DNA of 41,432 bases. Origin: JBCDCE01 sp039182515. Its GTDB lineage: Bacteria; Pseudomonadota; Alphaproteobacteria; Rhodobacterales; Rhodobacteraceae. The notes beneath the pieces are model-generated. The model made no database searches, was not told where the DNA came from, and worked only from the letters and a program-made list of their open reading frames with translations. The position numbers were made by a program, and so were the translations under genes. Positions 24,188 through 31,802 of this stretch are shown here, one piece after another (position 1 is the first letter of the stretch; the number at the start of each line of letters is the position of its first letter). The DNA lies in NCBI GenBank assembly GCA_039182515.1, contig JBCDCE010000034.1, positions 1 through 41,432 of the forward strand, given 5' to 3'.

Positions 24188-26887
24188 ATGAATGGTATGG
24201 TGATATCGCGCCGTTCGCTTTTGCTGGCAACTGCAGCGGCTGGTTTTATGCCTCGCATAACCTTCGCGCAAACCGAGGGTCCAAAGTCGCTTGAGGGGGT
24301 GTTGTTTGAAGCTCTAGATACCGCCTCAACTGGCGAGGTGGAACGCTATCCAGCACTCAACGCGCTCTTGAAATGTGGCCCAGTCGAGAACCCCCTTTGT
24401 GTGATTGCAAAAAATGGTCAGCGTTTGACGCTTGCAGATATGTACTTCAATGCCCCGATAGGGGAAACGGCTGTTCTGTCGCGCGATCTAAACGTTCCCT
24501 CTCTTGATACGCCGGATGGCCCGCGCTTTCCCTTTGCGACCTTTGCTGGTCGCGATACGTCTGGGGGGCGCTTGCTCACCAAGACGAAAACCAAAACCAA
24601 GACCAAAACGAAGACAAAGACCAAGACAAAAACCAAGACCAAAACGAAATCCAAGATCGGAGATTTGCCCGCTGCTGGTGGCTTTGATGCCAATATCTTC
24701 GCTGTTGAAGAGGCAAAATACGTCAAACGGCTACATGAGAATTTTCATGTTATTCGCCAGGCACTTGAGCCAGAGATTTCGTCTGATGGAACCGTGGAAA
24801 ATCCAGGTATATTGCCGGTTTCGGCGACGCTTGATGCTGTCTTGCAAAGGGATCTCGAAGAGCTCTTGGAATTCGCAGCGGCGCGCGCCAACCCGTCGAA
24901 TGCCGATATCCTACGAATGACCGAGGTTGAGGAACAGGCCGATGATATATTGTCGCCTTTCTTTGATATTTTTTCAAATGAAGCTGGCTACGACATAAAC
25001 CTGGCACGCGTGGCCAGTATGATGGAGACGGCTGGGCATTTTGTCGTGGCTTATTACAAAGAACGCTACCAGCGGCCGCGCCCGTTTTTAATCGACAGTC
25101 GAATTTCGCCGCAAATCCCGGTGCCCAATCACGACAGTTATCCATCCGGGCATGCGCTTCAGGCCTATTTGATCGCTTTTGGTTTGATCGATGTTTTGGG
25201 AGATCAGGGCGAGCAAGTGATCGCCATGATGGAGCTTGCGGACCGCATCGCGGAAAATCGCGAGTTTGCGGGGGTGCATTACCGGTCTGACAGCGAAATT
25301 AGCGAAGATATTGCGCGGGCCATTTTCCCGATTTTGCGCGTCTTGTTTCATGATCTTTTTGCCGATGCCGTCGCTTCAGTGCATCGCGACCCCGAGGCGG
25401 ATTGTGCGTACCGCTTGAATGCGCCTGCGCGGGTGAATGTAAATAGCGGCAGCAATGGCGCACCAGTTGTTTCGCCGACGCCGTGGTATCAAACGGACAT
25501 TGGGTTAGCGCCGATTACCTTGGCTGCGGGCGAAGAGCCTGCTCCACTTACGCGTCATCTTGGGTTGATCGACACAGCGATTGAGGTCGAGCATCCCGCG
25601 CTTGTTCATATGGAGCGTGGGGAGGAGACTCTGCTGGCGGAACCTGCAAGGTTTTACAATCTCGATCACCCCGTTCCAGTGAATGATACCTTTAGCTTTG
25701 GCTCTTTTGGTACCGGGCACGGAACGGCGATGGCAGGCATCATGGTGGGGCGTGAAACGGCTGAGGTTCCGTTCTCAGGTGTTGCAACTGAGCATGGCTT
25801 GATTGCGGCGCGTATTTCGACGCTCTTAGCAGACCGGCACGAAAACCGGCTCACTTTGGCGAATTTGCTTTTCACGATGTGGTATGACCACGGGAAAGAT
25901 CTTGAAAGCAGCTGGATGCAGGCTCTGCTGATCGGCCCGCCGTTCAGAGCTCCGGATGCGGATGAGGCATTTTTGTCTGCCGGTAAGTTGGAGGTTCTTG
26001 AGTCAAAACATCTTTCAGCGACCCCAGCGGATGGGGGGGCGTCGAGTGCCCCGAGTGCGGCCGATTACTTGTCAAAGCCAGAAGCCTTTGCGGCCTTGGT
26101 ATCCGACTATCTGGAGGCGGAAGACGCGCCGTGCGATCCGTTTTTGCTGGCCATCATGATGACTTCTGAGTTTGCGCCAATCGTTGTGCCATCCGGCAAC
26201 AACGGCACGCGCCAGCTGTCTTATCCAGCCAACCCCAAAGACTACGAGCGGGTCGTGGCTTGTTTGTCTTCAGAGATGAGCTGCGCTTTGGCGACACTGA
26301 TGATGATGGAGGCCATCGGTTTTGATCTTGAGACCGTGTCTACAGGTGCAAACGATGCTCTGCGCGCTCAATTCAACGATCTTCGCGATCAAATGATCAA
26401 GTTGCGGGATTGGGGAAAACTCGGCACTTCGGATCCCTTTGAGGGCACCGGGCTGATCGTTGTCGGCGCCGGCGCCTTGACGGCTCAAGGCGCGTTTGAG
26501 CGCGTCAGTTACAGCCAATATGGGCCCGGCTTGGCCTTGCTTGCGCCAAGCTCGGACGATCCGCTGCCCCAAAGACCCTGCGCGGTCAGCGCGATTGGGG
26601 CGGACGCTGGGCGCGCCGCCATTCCGACAATCGATCTCTATGGACATGCAGGATTTTCCGAGGATCCTGACCTGCTGCACACCAAACCTGGGCAGGTTTA
26701 TGGGTTTGGCGGGACCTCAGCAGCCGCTGCGATTGTCGCGGGCGTTTTGGGTCGCATCGCACCCAAAGACCACACCGAGCCTTGGTCCGGGCCAATTGCG
26801 CGGACGCTTCTACTAGACGCTCATATCGATGAAGAGTCAGTCGGTGGTTTTGAGACCGGCAAAGGAAAGTTGAAGGTGACACTATGA
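24188..26887 (+). CDS. Tat-exported fusion of PAP2/haloperoxidase-fold phosphatase and subtilisin-like protease
   Basis: An 899-residue two-enzyme fusion. Residues 1-27 are a Tat signal (SRRSLLLATAAAGF, cleavage after TFA). A region of unknown fold follows to residue 130, then a (TK)12-SK tract (131-156). The PAP2 domain has all three motifs: K291-x6-RP, PSGH ending H322, and R358-x5-H364-x3-D368. The second half is an S8 subtilase: D462 in LIDTA, H511 in GHGTAMAG, oxyanion N671 in PSGNNG, S844 in GTSAAAA. Both active sites look intact. It starts 2 bp after the regulator gene and overlaps the trypsin-like gene by 4 bp. I know of no described protein with this architecture. Confidence 0.85.
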   Translation: MNGMVISRRSLLLATAAAGFMPRITFAQTEGPKSLEGVLFEALDTASTGEVERYPALNALLKCGPVENPLCVIAKNGQRLTLADMYFNAPIGETAVLSRDLNVPSLDTPDGPRFPFATFAGRDTSGGRLLTKTKTKTKTKTKTKTKTKTKTKTKSKIGDLPAAGGFDANIFAVEEAKYVKRLHENFHVIRQALEPEISSDGTVENPGILPVSATLDAVLQRDLEELLEFAAARANPSNADILRMTEVEEQADDILSPFFDIFSNEAGYDINLARVASMMETAGHFVVAYYKERYQRPRPFLIDSRISPQIPVPNHDSYPSGHALQAYLIAFGLIDVLGDQGEQVIAMMELADRIAENREFAGVHYRSDSEISEDIARAIFPILRVLFHDLFADAVASVHRDPEADCAYRLNAPARVNVNSGSNGAPVVSPTPWYQTDIGLAPITLAAGEEPAPLTRHLGLIDTAIEVEHPALVHMERGEETLLAEPARFYNLDHPVPVNDTFSFGSFGTGHGTAMAGIMVGRETAEVPFSGVATEHGLIAARISTLLADRHENRLTLANLLFTMWYDHGKDLESSWMQALLIGPPFRAPDADEAFLSAGKLEVLESKHLSATPADGGASSAPSAADYLSKPEAFAALVSDYLEAEDAPCDPFLLAIMMTSEFAPIVVPSGNNGTRQLSYPANPKDYERVVACLSSEMSCALATLMMMEAIGFDLETVSTGANDALRAQFNDLRDQMIKLRDWGKLGTSDPFEGTGLIVVGAGALTAQGAFERVSYSQYGPGLALLAPSSDDPLPQRPCAVSAIGADAGRAAIPTIDLYGHAGFSEDPDLLHTKPGQVYGFGGTSAAAAIVAGVLGRIAPKDHTEPWSGPIARTLLLDAHIDEESVGGFETGKGKLKVTL
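24578..24655 (+). repeat. (Thr-Lys)12-Ser-Lys coding repeat
   Basis: Thirteen 6-nt units (ACN-AAR, last one TCC-AAG) encode alternating Thr and Lys inside the fusion protein, between the N-terminal region and the PAP2 domain. The third positions vary (ACC, ACG, ACA; AAA, AAG), so the array is not freshly expanded; the peptide seems to have been kept. It would form a highly basic, flexible linker outside the cell membrane. Confidence 0.9.
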
Positions 26888-28278
26888 TGATCAAACACGC
26901 TATTTTTAGTCTGGCTTTTTTGAGCGCGTTGCCTTGTGCCGCGCAAGACCTCACGCCGCCCGCACTTATTGAACGCTTCGAAAATCACGCGCGCGATTTG
27001 GGTCGCATAGATGCTAGCGCAGAGTTTTCTTCCTATGATCGGTCTACATCGATGGTCCAGTTTTCAGATGGGAGCTTTGCGAGGATTATTGTTCCCCCTG
27101 CTGAATTCGGCACAGACGCATTGTTCGACACCGGTATTGAGCTATTATTGCAAGCTCAGCGTGAGGACGTGGAGGGAACTCTGCGGGCCTTCGAGATGGC
27201 CCGAAATGAATTGACGGCGCAGGGTTTTGATCCGAATAGGATTGTTTACCGGCCTGATCTGGCAGCGGACTTTTTTAAGGATCAGCCAACGTATCGACAC
27301 ACAGATTGGGTTGTGGTGAACCCAAATATAGATGTTCTTGCGAGCGTCGGAGACCGAGGTGATGTCGTTGTCGCACAACAGGTAAAAACGGTTCTGACTT
27401 CAGACGCGTATTTGAATGCGGTTAAGCAGGTCAAAGTGCCGGAAGTTGTGGAAGAAAATACCACCCTGACCTGCGAGCCGGATTGTTTTTTGGAAACGGT
27501 TGCCATCATTGTAAATGGTAGCGACCGCGGTTCGGGTGTTATGATTGCGGATAACCTCGTGGTGACGGCAGAACATGTCCTGCGCCGCGTGGGCGCTGGC
27601 TACGGGGATTTTCCTAAGACACAAGTGATTGTGCGGCAGGGCCCGGCTGGTGGTGATCGGTATCGTGCAGAGGAGATCATCTGGGTTGCGCCCTATGATT
27701 TGGCGATTATCCAAACCCGCAAAGTAACATTTACGGATCCAAATGCGGCCGAAGAGCTCACCTCGCCACTGCTGAACCCTGACACGGCGCTCAAAAATTT
27801 GGGAAGGCATTTAATTTACTCTCCGGGTTATGGGGCGGGCTTAAGGATCTCTGCTGAAGGAGAGATCTTAGAGGATCTGCCTGTGGGAGATCTGCGGTAC
27901 AACAGCTTCACGCAAGATGAATGTGAGGATTGCGCCGCGCATGAAGTTGGATTGACTGTCCTCAAAAATCTTGATGACAGCCAAGATTTCTCTTGTGGCG
28001 CGGACAGTGGATCGCCTGCGCTTTTGCGCGTTGGCTCGCAAGGTAAATTGGCTGTGGTCGGCATTTTGACGGAATCGATTAATGAGCCGGTCGGCGGGCG
28101 GCGTTGCGCCTATCAGATAAAGTTTCAAGACCTTACTGATCCGGACGTCGCCAGCGCGCTCCGTTTGGCGCTCGTCGAGCTCACGCAAGATTCCGCTTTG
28201 GTTGATGGGCTTTATACAGACGATCAGCCCGGCACACCGCAGGGCGATATTTTTATGCTTAGCGGCCTGTCACAATAA
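26884..28278 (+). CDS. Secreted trypsin-like serine protease
   Basis: A 464-residue protein with a Sec signal peptide (MMIKHAIFSLAFLSALPCAA, cleavage before QDL). Residues 22-190 are a pro- or accessory region of unknown fold. The S1/trypsin-like domain starts near residue 205. Its triad is H231 (VVTAEHVL), D272 (YDLAIIQT) and S375 (CGADSGSPAL). Several cysteines (CEPDC, ECEDC, C371, RRC) suggest disulfides in the periplasm or outside. The ATG overlaps the fusion gene's stop (ATGA). The pairing with a subtilase suggests one protease may process the other or a shared target; this is inference. Confidence 0.85.
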   Translation: MMIKHAIFSLAFLSALPCAAQDLTPPALIERFENHARDLGRIDASAEFSSYDRSTSMVQFSDGSFARIIVPPAEFGTDALFDTGIELLLQAQREDVEGTLRAFEMARNELTAQGFDPNRIVYRPDLAADFFKDQPTYRHTDWVVVNPNIDVLASVGDRGDVVVAQQVKTVLTSDAYLNAVKQVKVPEVVEENTTLTCEPDCFLETVAIIVNGSDRGSGVMIADNLVVTAEHVLRRVGAGYGDFPKTQVIVRQGPAGGDRYRAEEIIWVAPYDLAIIQTRKVTFTDPNAAEELTSPLLNPDTALKNLGRHLIYSPGYGAGLRISAEGEILEDLPVGDLRYNSFTQDECEDCAAHEVGLTVLKNLDDSQDFSCGADSGSPALLRVGSQGKLAVVGILTESINEPVGGRRCAYQIKFQDLTDPDVASALRLALVELTQDSALVDGLYTDDQPGTPQGDIFMLSGLSQ

Positions 28279-28288
28279 TAAGCGTGAA

Positions 28289-28307
28289 TCACGGGGCAAT
28301 CACGCAG
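28289..28307 (+). promoter_or_regulatory. TCACG direct repeats, SARP-type site 2
   Basis: TCACGGGG and TCACGCAG start 11 bp apart (28289 and 28300) in the 67-bp gap before the haloperoxidase unit. AAGTCT lies 9 bp after the second heptamer, as it does near site 1. The first repeat is also the right half of CGTGA-A-TCACG. This predicts a second, SARP-activated promoter inside the cluster. Confidence 0.6.
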
Positions 28308-28319
28308 CCCCTGCAAAGT

Positions 28320-28345
28320 CTCCTCAGTCAAATGAGGAGGCTTTT
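28320..28345 (+). promoter_or_regulatory. Hairpin that buries the ribosome-binding site
   Basis: CTCCTCA (28320-28326) pairs perfectly with TGAGGAG (28333-28339) around a 6-nt loop. The right arm is the ribosome-binding site GAGGAGG of the gene starting at 28346, so folding would block initiation. A GCTTTT follows, so it could also act as a weak terminator. Confidence 0.6.
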
Positions 28346-28861
28346 ATGTTACCCGCTAATTTTACGATCGCGATGCGAAATTCGCTATCGATCGGGCCTT
28401 TTGACCGGCCCTCGGAGCTTACGGGATTTGCGCTGGAATGGCTGATCGTTGAGCGGTTTGGACCGTTCATTGCAATCAGCGATGCCAGCAGTCTTTTGCC
28501 CGAAGAGGCCAAGGACATCGCTCATCCTGCGCCCGACCGCATTGCGCGCAACAACACGCTTGTTGCAACCCTCATCGAACTCGATCCGATGACGGGCAAC
28601 GAATATTACCTGTTTTCCCAGTTCCCCATTCAAACATCGCTGACGCTTGGAAATTTCTTTCCCGGTGAAGGGTACGTCCGGCTCTGCGCACAAGATGGCA
28701 AGGTCACACTCCAGGCCCACGGTCGGCACGCGCACAGCAAAGCGCCAGACGGATCGAACGTGAATGCGGGGCAACCCGGCGACAATATTCAGGCCATCAA
28801 TTGGCACTTCGATGCCGTTCAACGCCCCTGGTCGGGCGAAATTTTCAACACGGAGGTATAA
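28346..28861 (+). CDS. Hypothetical protein (171 aa), partner of the haloperoxidase
   Basis: I chose ATG 28346, with GAGGAGG five bases upstream; a longer frame from 28202 runs back into the protease gene. No family recognised. There is no signal peptide. The sequence is mixed alpha/beta, with a His-rich stretch (HGRHAHSK) around residue 130 and tryptophans near the C-terminus (INWHFDAVQRPWSGEIF). It ends 2 bp before the vanadium haloperoxidase gene, so a functional link (accessory or cofactor-related protein) is plausible but unproven. Confidence 0.75.
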   Translation: MLPANFTIAMRNSLSIGPFDRPSELTGFALEWLIVERFGPFIAISDASSLLPEEAKDIAHPAPDRIARNNTLVATLIELDPMTGNEYYLFSQFPIQTSLTLGNFFPGEGYVRLCAQDGKVTLQAHGRHAHSKAPDGSNVNAGQPGDNIQAINWHFDAVQRPWSGEIFNTEV

Positions 28862-28863
28862 TT

Positions 28864-30993
28864 ATGAAAGACGAACTTTATCCTGAAAGTGGCCCTGAGC
28901 GGCTTTACAAGGCTAAGTCACGGCGCAGAAGCGGTGTCGATCTTGTGGGCACACCCCCTGCAAAGCTAACGGGCAACAATGGTGACAACACGGAGTTCCA
29001 CGACACGCTGCCCATGGCTTTTACCAAGGGTCTCGACCATGATCCGGCTACGGGTTTTGTAAAGAACACAGCAGATTTCGATACGTTTGTAGAAGAGCTT
29101 ACGCAGCCTGGTTCCGAAATGGGAACAGACACAGAAACGCGGCGCAAATTTAAGGTTCCAACGAACAAGAACGGCTATCTAGAGCGGCCTTCGTTGAACG
29201 GTAAATCGTTTCGGGTTTGGGAAAGCCCGCTTTCGGGTATGGCTTATGACAATCAAGGCCCTGATCCCGATGGTGTTGCGATGGCGCCTGCGCCCAAGCT
29301 TGGCGAAAGCGAGCTCTGTGCAGAGATGGCAGAGGTCTATGCCATGGCCATTGTGCGCGACATGCCTTTCTCAGAAATCGAGCAAGAGAGCTCGGACATC
29401 ACCTATGTCGATCACGCGCAGAAGGGCGGTAACACGTTCAAGAACGGCAAGGTAAACTATCAGATCAAAGATCTCATTGCTGCTCTCAATAGCTTGAATT
29501 GGTTCGTGTCACCGGACACTGTCACAACAAGCCTGGGCGGGGGCAGTGCGATCACGCAGCATGAAAAGCGCCGTCAAATTGCGCGCGGTGACGGAAGCCC
29601 AGCCGTGACAGCTCAGACTCTGTTTCGCGGATCGAGCGCGGGGTGTAAGGAAGGGCCCTACATCTCGCAATTCCTCCTGCAAGGTGCGGGCGGTCAAGGC
29701 CCTGGCGGCAATGCTCGGGATGCGAAGTCTGGGCAGGTGGCTTATGGCGCACAAAGCATCAGCCAGAAGGTCTCCACCAATACGCCAGGCATTGATTGGA
29801 TGACCAATTGGATCGAATGGGTCTCTGTTCAGAACGGTCAAAACGTGTCTGGGGAAGACGCTGCGGACAATGCCCAGCGCTTCATCACAACCCCACGCGA
29901 CCTGGCGACCTATGTACATATCGACGAGCTCTATCAGGCGTACTTTGTCGCGGCGCTTATGCTGTCAACAGGTGCCAGGGGCGACGTAGGTTTCCCCGAG
30001 CCAAACGGCATGCAAACCCGTGCGCCCTTTGCGACCTTTGGTGGGCCGCATCTCTTGTCGCAATTGACGGAAGTGGCGAGCCGGGCGCTTAGGGCTGTGC
30101 GCCGCCAAAAGTTCCAAATCAACCGGCGCGCACGCCCAGAGTGTTTGGCCGCTAGGATTGCGCTGGGCAGTGCAAAAGGTACGGCTGTCTTTGGCTCAGC
30201 GGAGCCTGCCATGACCTCGATCTTGACCGAGTTAGGCTTAAAAGGCGGAAAGCGCGAGATTACGAAGCTTTTCGACTGGGTTGATAAGATCAACACGGAC
30301 CGGAACCAACGCGCTCACTATGATATCCCTAAGACTCCAGACCCCTTGGCAGGCAAGCCAAATTACTTGTTGCCGATGGCCTTCCCAGAAGGCTCGCCGA
30401 TGCACCCAGCTTATGGTGCTGGGCATGCGACAGTGGCGGGCGCTTGTACCACGGTTTTGAAGGCCTTCTTCAACATCTATGATGGCAGCCTAAGCGCAGG
30501 GGATCCCGGCAAGCCGAACCTCACGGCAAAGACGATGGCCAGCATTGGATTTAAACAGGTGCTGCAAGCCAAACCCGATGGGTCTGGTCTGGACGACGTG
30601 GCGAATGCTCCTGAGCTGACAATCGAAGGCGAATTGAACAAGCTTGCTGCCAATATTGCGATTGGTCGGAACTTTGCGGGTGTGCATTACTACACCGATT
30701 ATTACGACAGCCTGCGCATGGGCGAGCGGGTCGCAATTGGCATTTTGCGCGAGCACCTCATCTCGCATCCTGAGCCTATCGCGATGCATCTCAAAAGCTT
30801 CGATGGCGATACCATTCGTATTGAGACGGCAGGGGATCAATCAACCAAGCTGCGGATCTGGGACGCAGCCGGAGATGCGATTTCAGAAGAGGCCTGGTGG
30901 ACCCGGGATGTGGCGGAGTTCGAGGACCGTCCAAATTCCAGTGCACCTTACCTCGTTGCGGCGTCTGCTCCCACCAGCAATTGGGAAAAATGA
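28864..30993 (+). CDS. Vanadium-dependent haloperoxidase
   Basis: A 709-residue enzyme of the algal/cyanobacterial bromoperoxidase type, which uses H2O2 and vanadate to oxidise halides and so halogenate organic compounds. The vanadate site is complete: K416 and R424 (KFQINRRARPE), S511, H514, G520 and H521 (SPMHPAYGAGH), R602 and H608 (RNFAGVHYYTD). FPEGSP and MGERVAIGIL match the family closely. I chose ATG 28864 with GGAGG seven bases upstream. No Tat or Sec signal is visible, so it may be cytoplasmic or leave the cell by another route. It is the last gene before a strong terminator. Confidence 0.9.
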   Translation: MKDELYPESGPERLYKAKSRRRSGVDLVGTPPAKLTGNNGDNTEFHDTLPMAFTKGLDHDPATGFVKNTADFDTFVEELTQPGSEMGTDTETRRKFKVPTNKNGYLERPSLNGKSFRVWESPLSGMAYDNQGPDPDGVAMAPAPKLGESELCAEMAEVYAMAIVRDMPFSEIEQESSDITYVDHAQKGGNTFKNGKVNYQIKDLIAALNSLNWFVSPDTVTTSLGGGSAITQHEKRRQIARGDGSPAVTAQTLFRGSSAGCKEGPYISQFLLQGAGGQGPGGNARDAKSGQVAYGAQSISQKVSTNTPGIDWMTNWIEWVSVQNGQNVSGEDAADNAQRFITTPRDLATYVHIDELYQAYFVAALMLSTGARGDVGFPEPNGMQTRAPFATFGGPHLLSQLTEVASRALRAVRRQKFQINRRARPECLAARIALGSAKGTAVFGSAEPAMTSILTELGLKGGKREITKLFDWVDKINTDRNQRAHYDIPKTPDPLAGKPNYLLPMAFPEGSPMHPAYGAGHATVAGACTTVLKAFFNIYDGSLSAGDPGKPNLTAKTMASIGFKQVLQAKPDGSGLDDVANAPELTIEGELNKLAANIAIGRNFAGVHYYTDYYDSLRMGERVAIGILREHLISHPEPIAMHLKSFDGDTIRIETAGDQSTKLRIWDAAGDAISEEAWWTRDVAEFEDRPNSSAPYLVAASAPTSNWEK

Positions 30994-31015
30994 CGGTTCT
31001 TCCCCCGCAACGCAT

Positions 31016-31050
31016 AACGCCGCCCCTGTTCCCTTGGGGCGGCGTTTTTT
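31016..31050 (+). terminator. Intrinsic terminator of the haloperoxidase unit
   Basis: AACGCCGCCCC pairs perfectly over 11 bp with GGGGCGGCGTT around a 9-nt loop, followed by a run of six T (31045-31050). It lies 22 bp after the haloperoxidase stop. It ends the plus-strand cluster and separates it from the converging minus-strand trio. Confidence 0.93.
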
Positions 31051-31073
31051 ATTACTGTTTGTGTTGATTGATT

Positions 31074-31460
31074 TTATGGGCGCGCGGCCAACTTCGCGGC
31101 GCTCTGAATAGCCTCTGAAGCGAAGCCGCCGTGAAGCTCAGTTCCCTTATCGGTGAGCAAAACGCTTAACGCGGTGACAGGTATATCCGCCGGGCGAGTG
31201 CCCGCAGGAAACTCTCCAAAAATCAGCCCGGCCGTGTAGCGCTTGTCGCCAAGATCAAACCCATCAACCGCCTCGATGCCTAAGAAAATGTTGAACAGGA
31301 TAAGGGCAACTTTGTCCTCATCCTCGATACTCATCCCTGAGCTGCTGACGGATATCGCACCAATTTCGGCCAATTTATCAACAATCCGATTTGTTATCTC
31401 CTGGGAGAATTTTTCGGCAACGGGGGCGAATCGCGTAGCATCTATTTTAAAGTCTGGCAT
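31074..31460 (-). CDS. Hypothetical protein (128 aa)
   Basis: No family recognised; no signal peptide or membrane helix. The N-terminal half is helical (VAEKFSQEITNRIVDKLAEIG), then a short hydrophobic helix (KVALILFNIFLGIEAVDGF). It starts 3 bp after the DM13-like gene and is the last gene of the minus-strand trio that converges on the haloperoxidase unit. Confidence 0.7.
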   Translation of the reverse strand: MPDFKIDATRFAPVAEKFSQEITNRIVDKLAEIGAISVSSSGMSIEDEDKVALILFNIFLGIEAVDGFDLGDKRYTAGLIFGEFPAGTRPADIPVTALSVLLTDKGTELHGGFASEAIQSAAKLAARP

Positions 31461-31463
31461 GGC

Positions 31464-31802
31464 TTAACTTTCAACGGGCGCTTCGCCTAATAAAGCCCGG
31501 GCTAAGTAGCACCACAGAAACACAGTGGTCTGCTCTGTAATGTCCACGCCATCGGGCAGGGGGGCTGTAAAAACGCCCTCTGAACTCACACTTGGAGCCA
31601 AACGCAGGAAATCCGTGTCTACGGCTGTGGCGTGGTCCAGCACGCCGGATGCGGAAATTGCAAAACCAGGCTCCGGCGCGCCGTCGAAGAAAAAGTCGTC
31701 GCTGGTCTCAAAAACCTGTTTGCCGCTCACAAGGCGCACGGAGTAGGTCCCGCGCATTGTATGGCCGCTGCGGCCTTGAAAAGCACCTGTTGCAAGTGTC
31801 AT
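31464..31802 (-). CDS. DM13-domain-like protein (112 aa)
   Basis: The first 50 residues (GRSGHTMRGTYSVR, then DDFFFDGAPEPGFAIS) resemble the DM13 domain, which has been proposed to act in electron transfer or redox chemistry in secreted and membrane proteins. No signal peptide is seen. Its ATG overlaps the membrane-protein stop by 4 bp. A redox-type domain next to a haloperoxidase locus would make sense, but the match is by eye only and moderate. Confidence 0.55.
   Translation of the reverse strand: MTLATGAFQGRSGHTMRGTYSVRLVSGKQVFETSDDFFFDGAPEPGFAISASGVLDHATAVDTDFLRLAPSVSSEGVFTAPLPDGVDITEQTTVFLWCYLARALLGEAPVES

Noticed and set aside
28202..28345. Longer start for the 171-aa gene
   Set aside because: It would begin inside the protease gene; ATG 28346 has a near-perfect ribosome-binding site.
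29551..29560. Fourth TCACGCAG copy inside the haloperoxidase gene
   Set aside because: Single copy with no partner 11 bp away and inside coding sequence; likely chance. The same holds for a copy near 2284.
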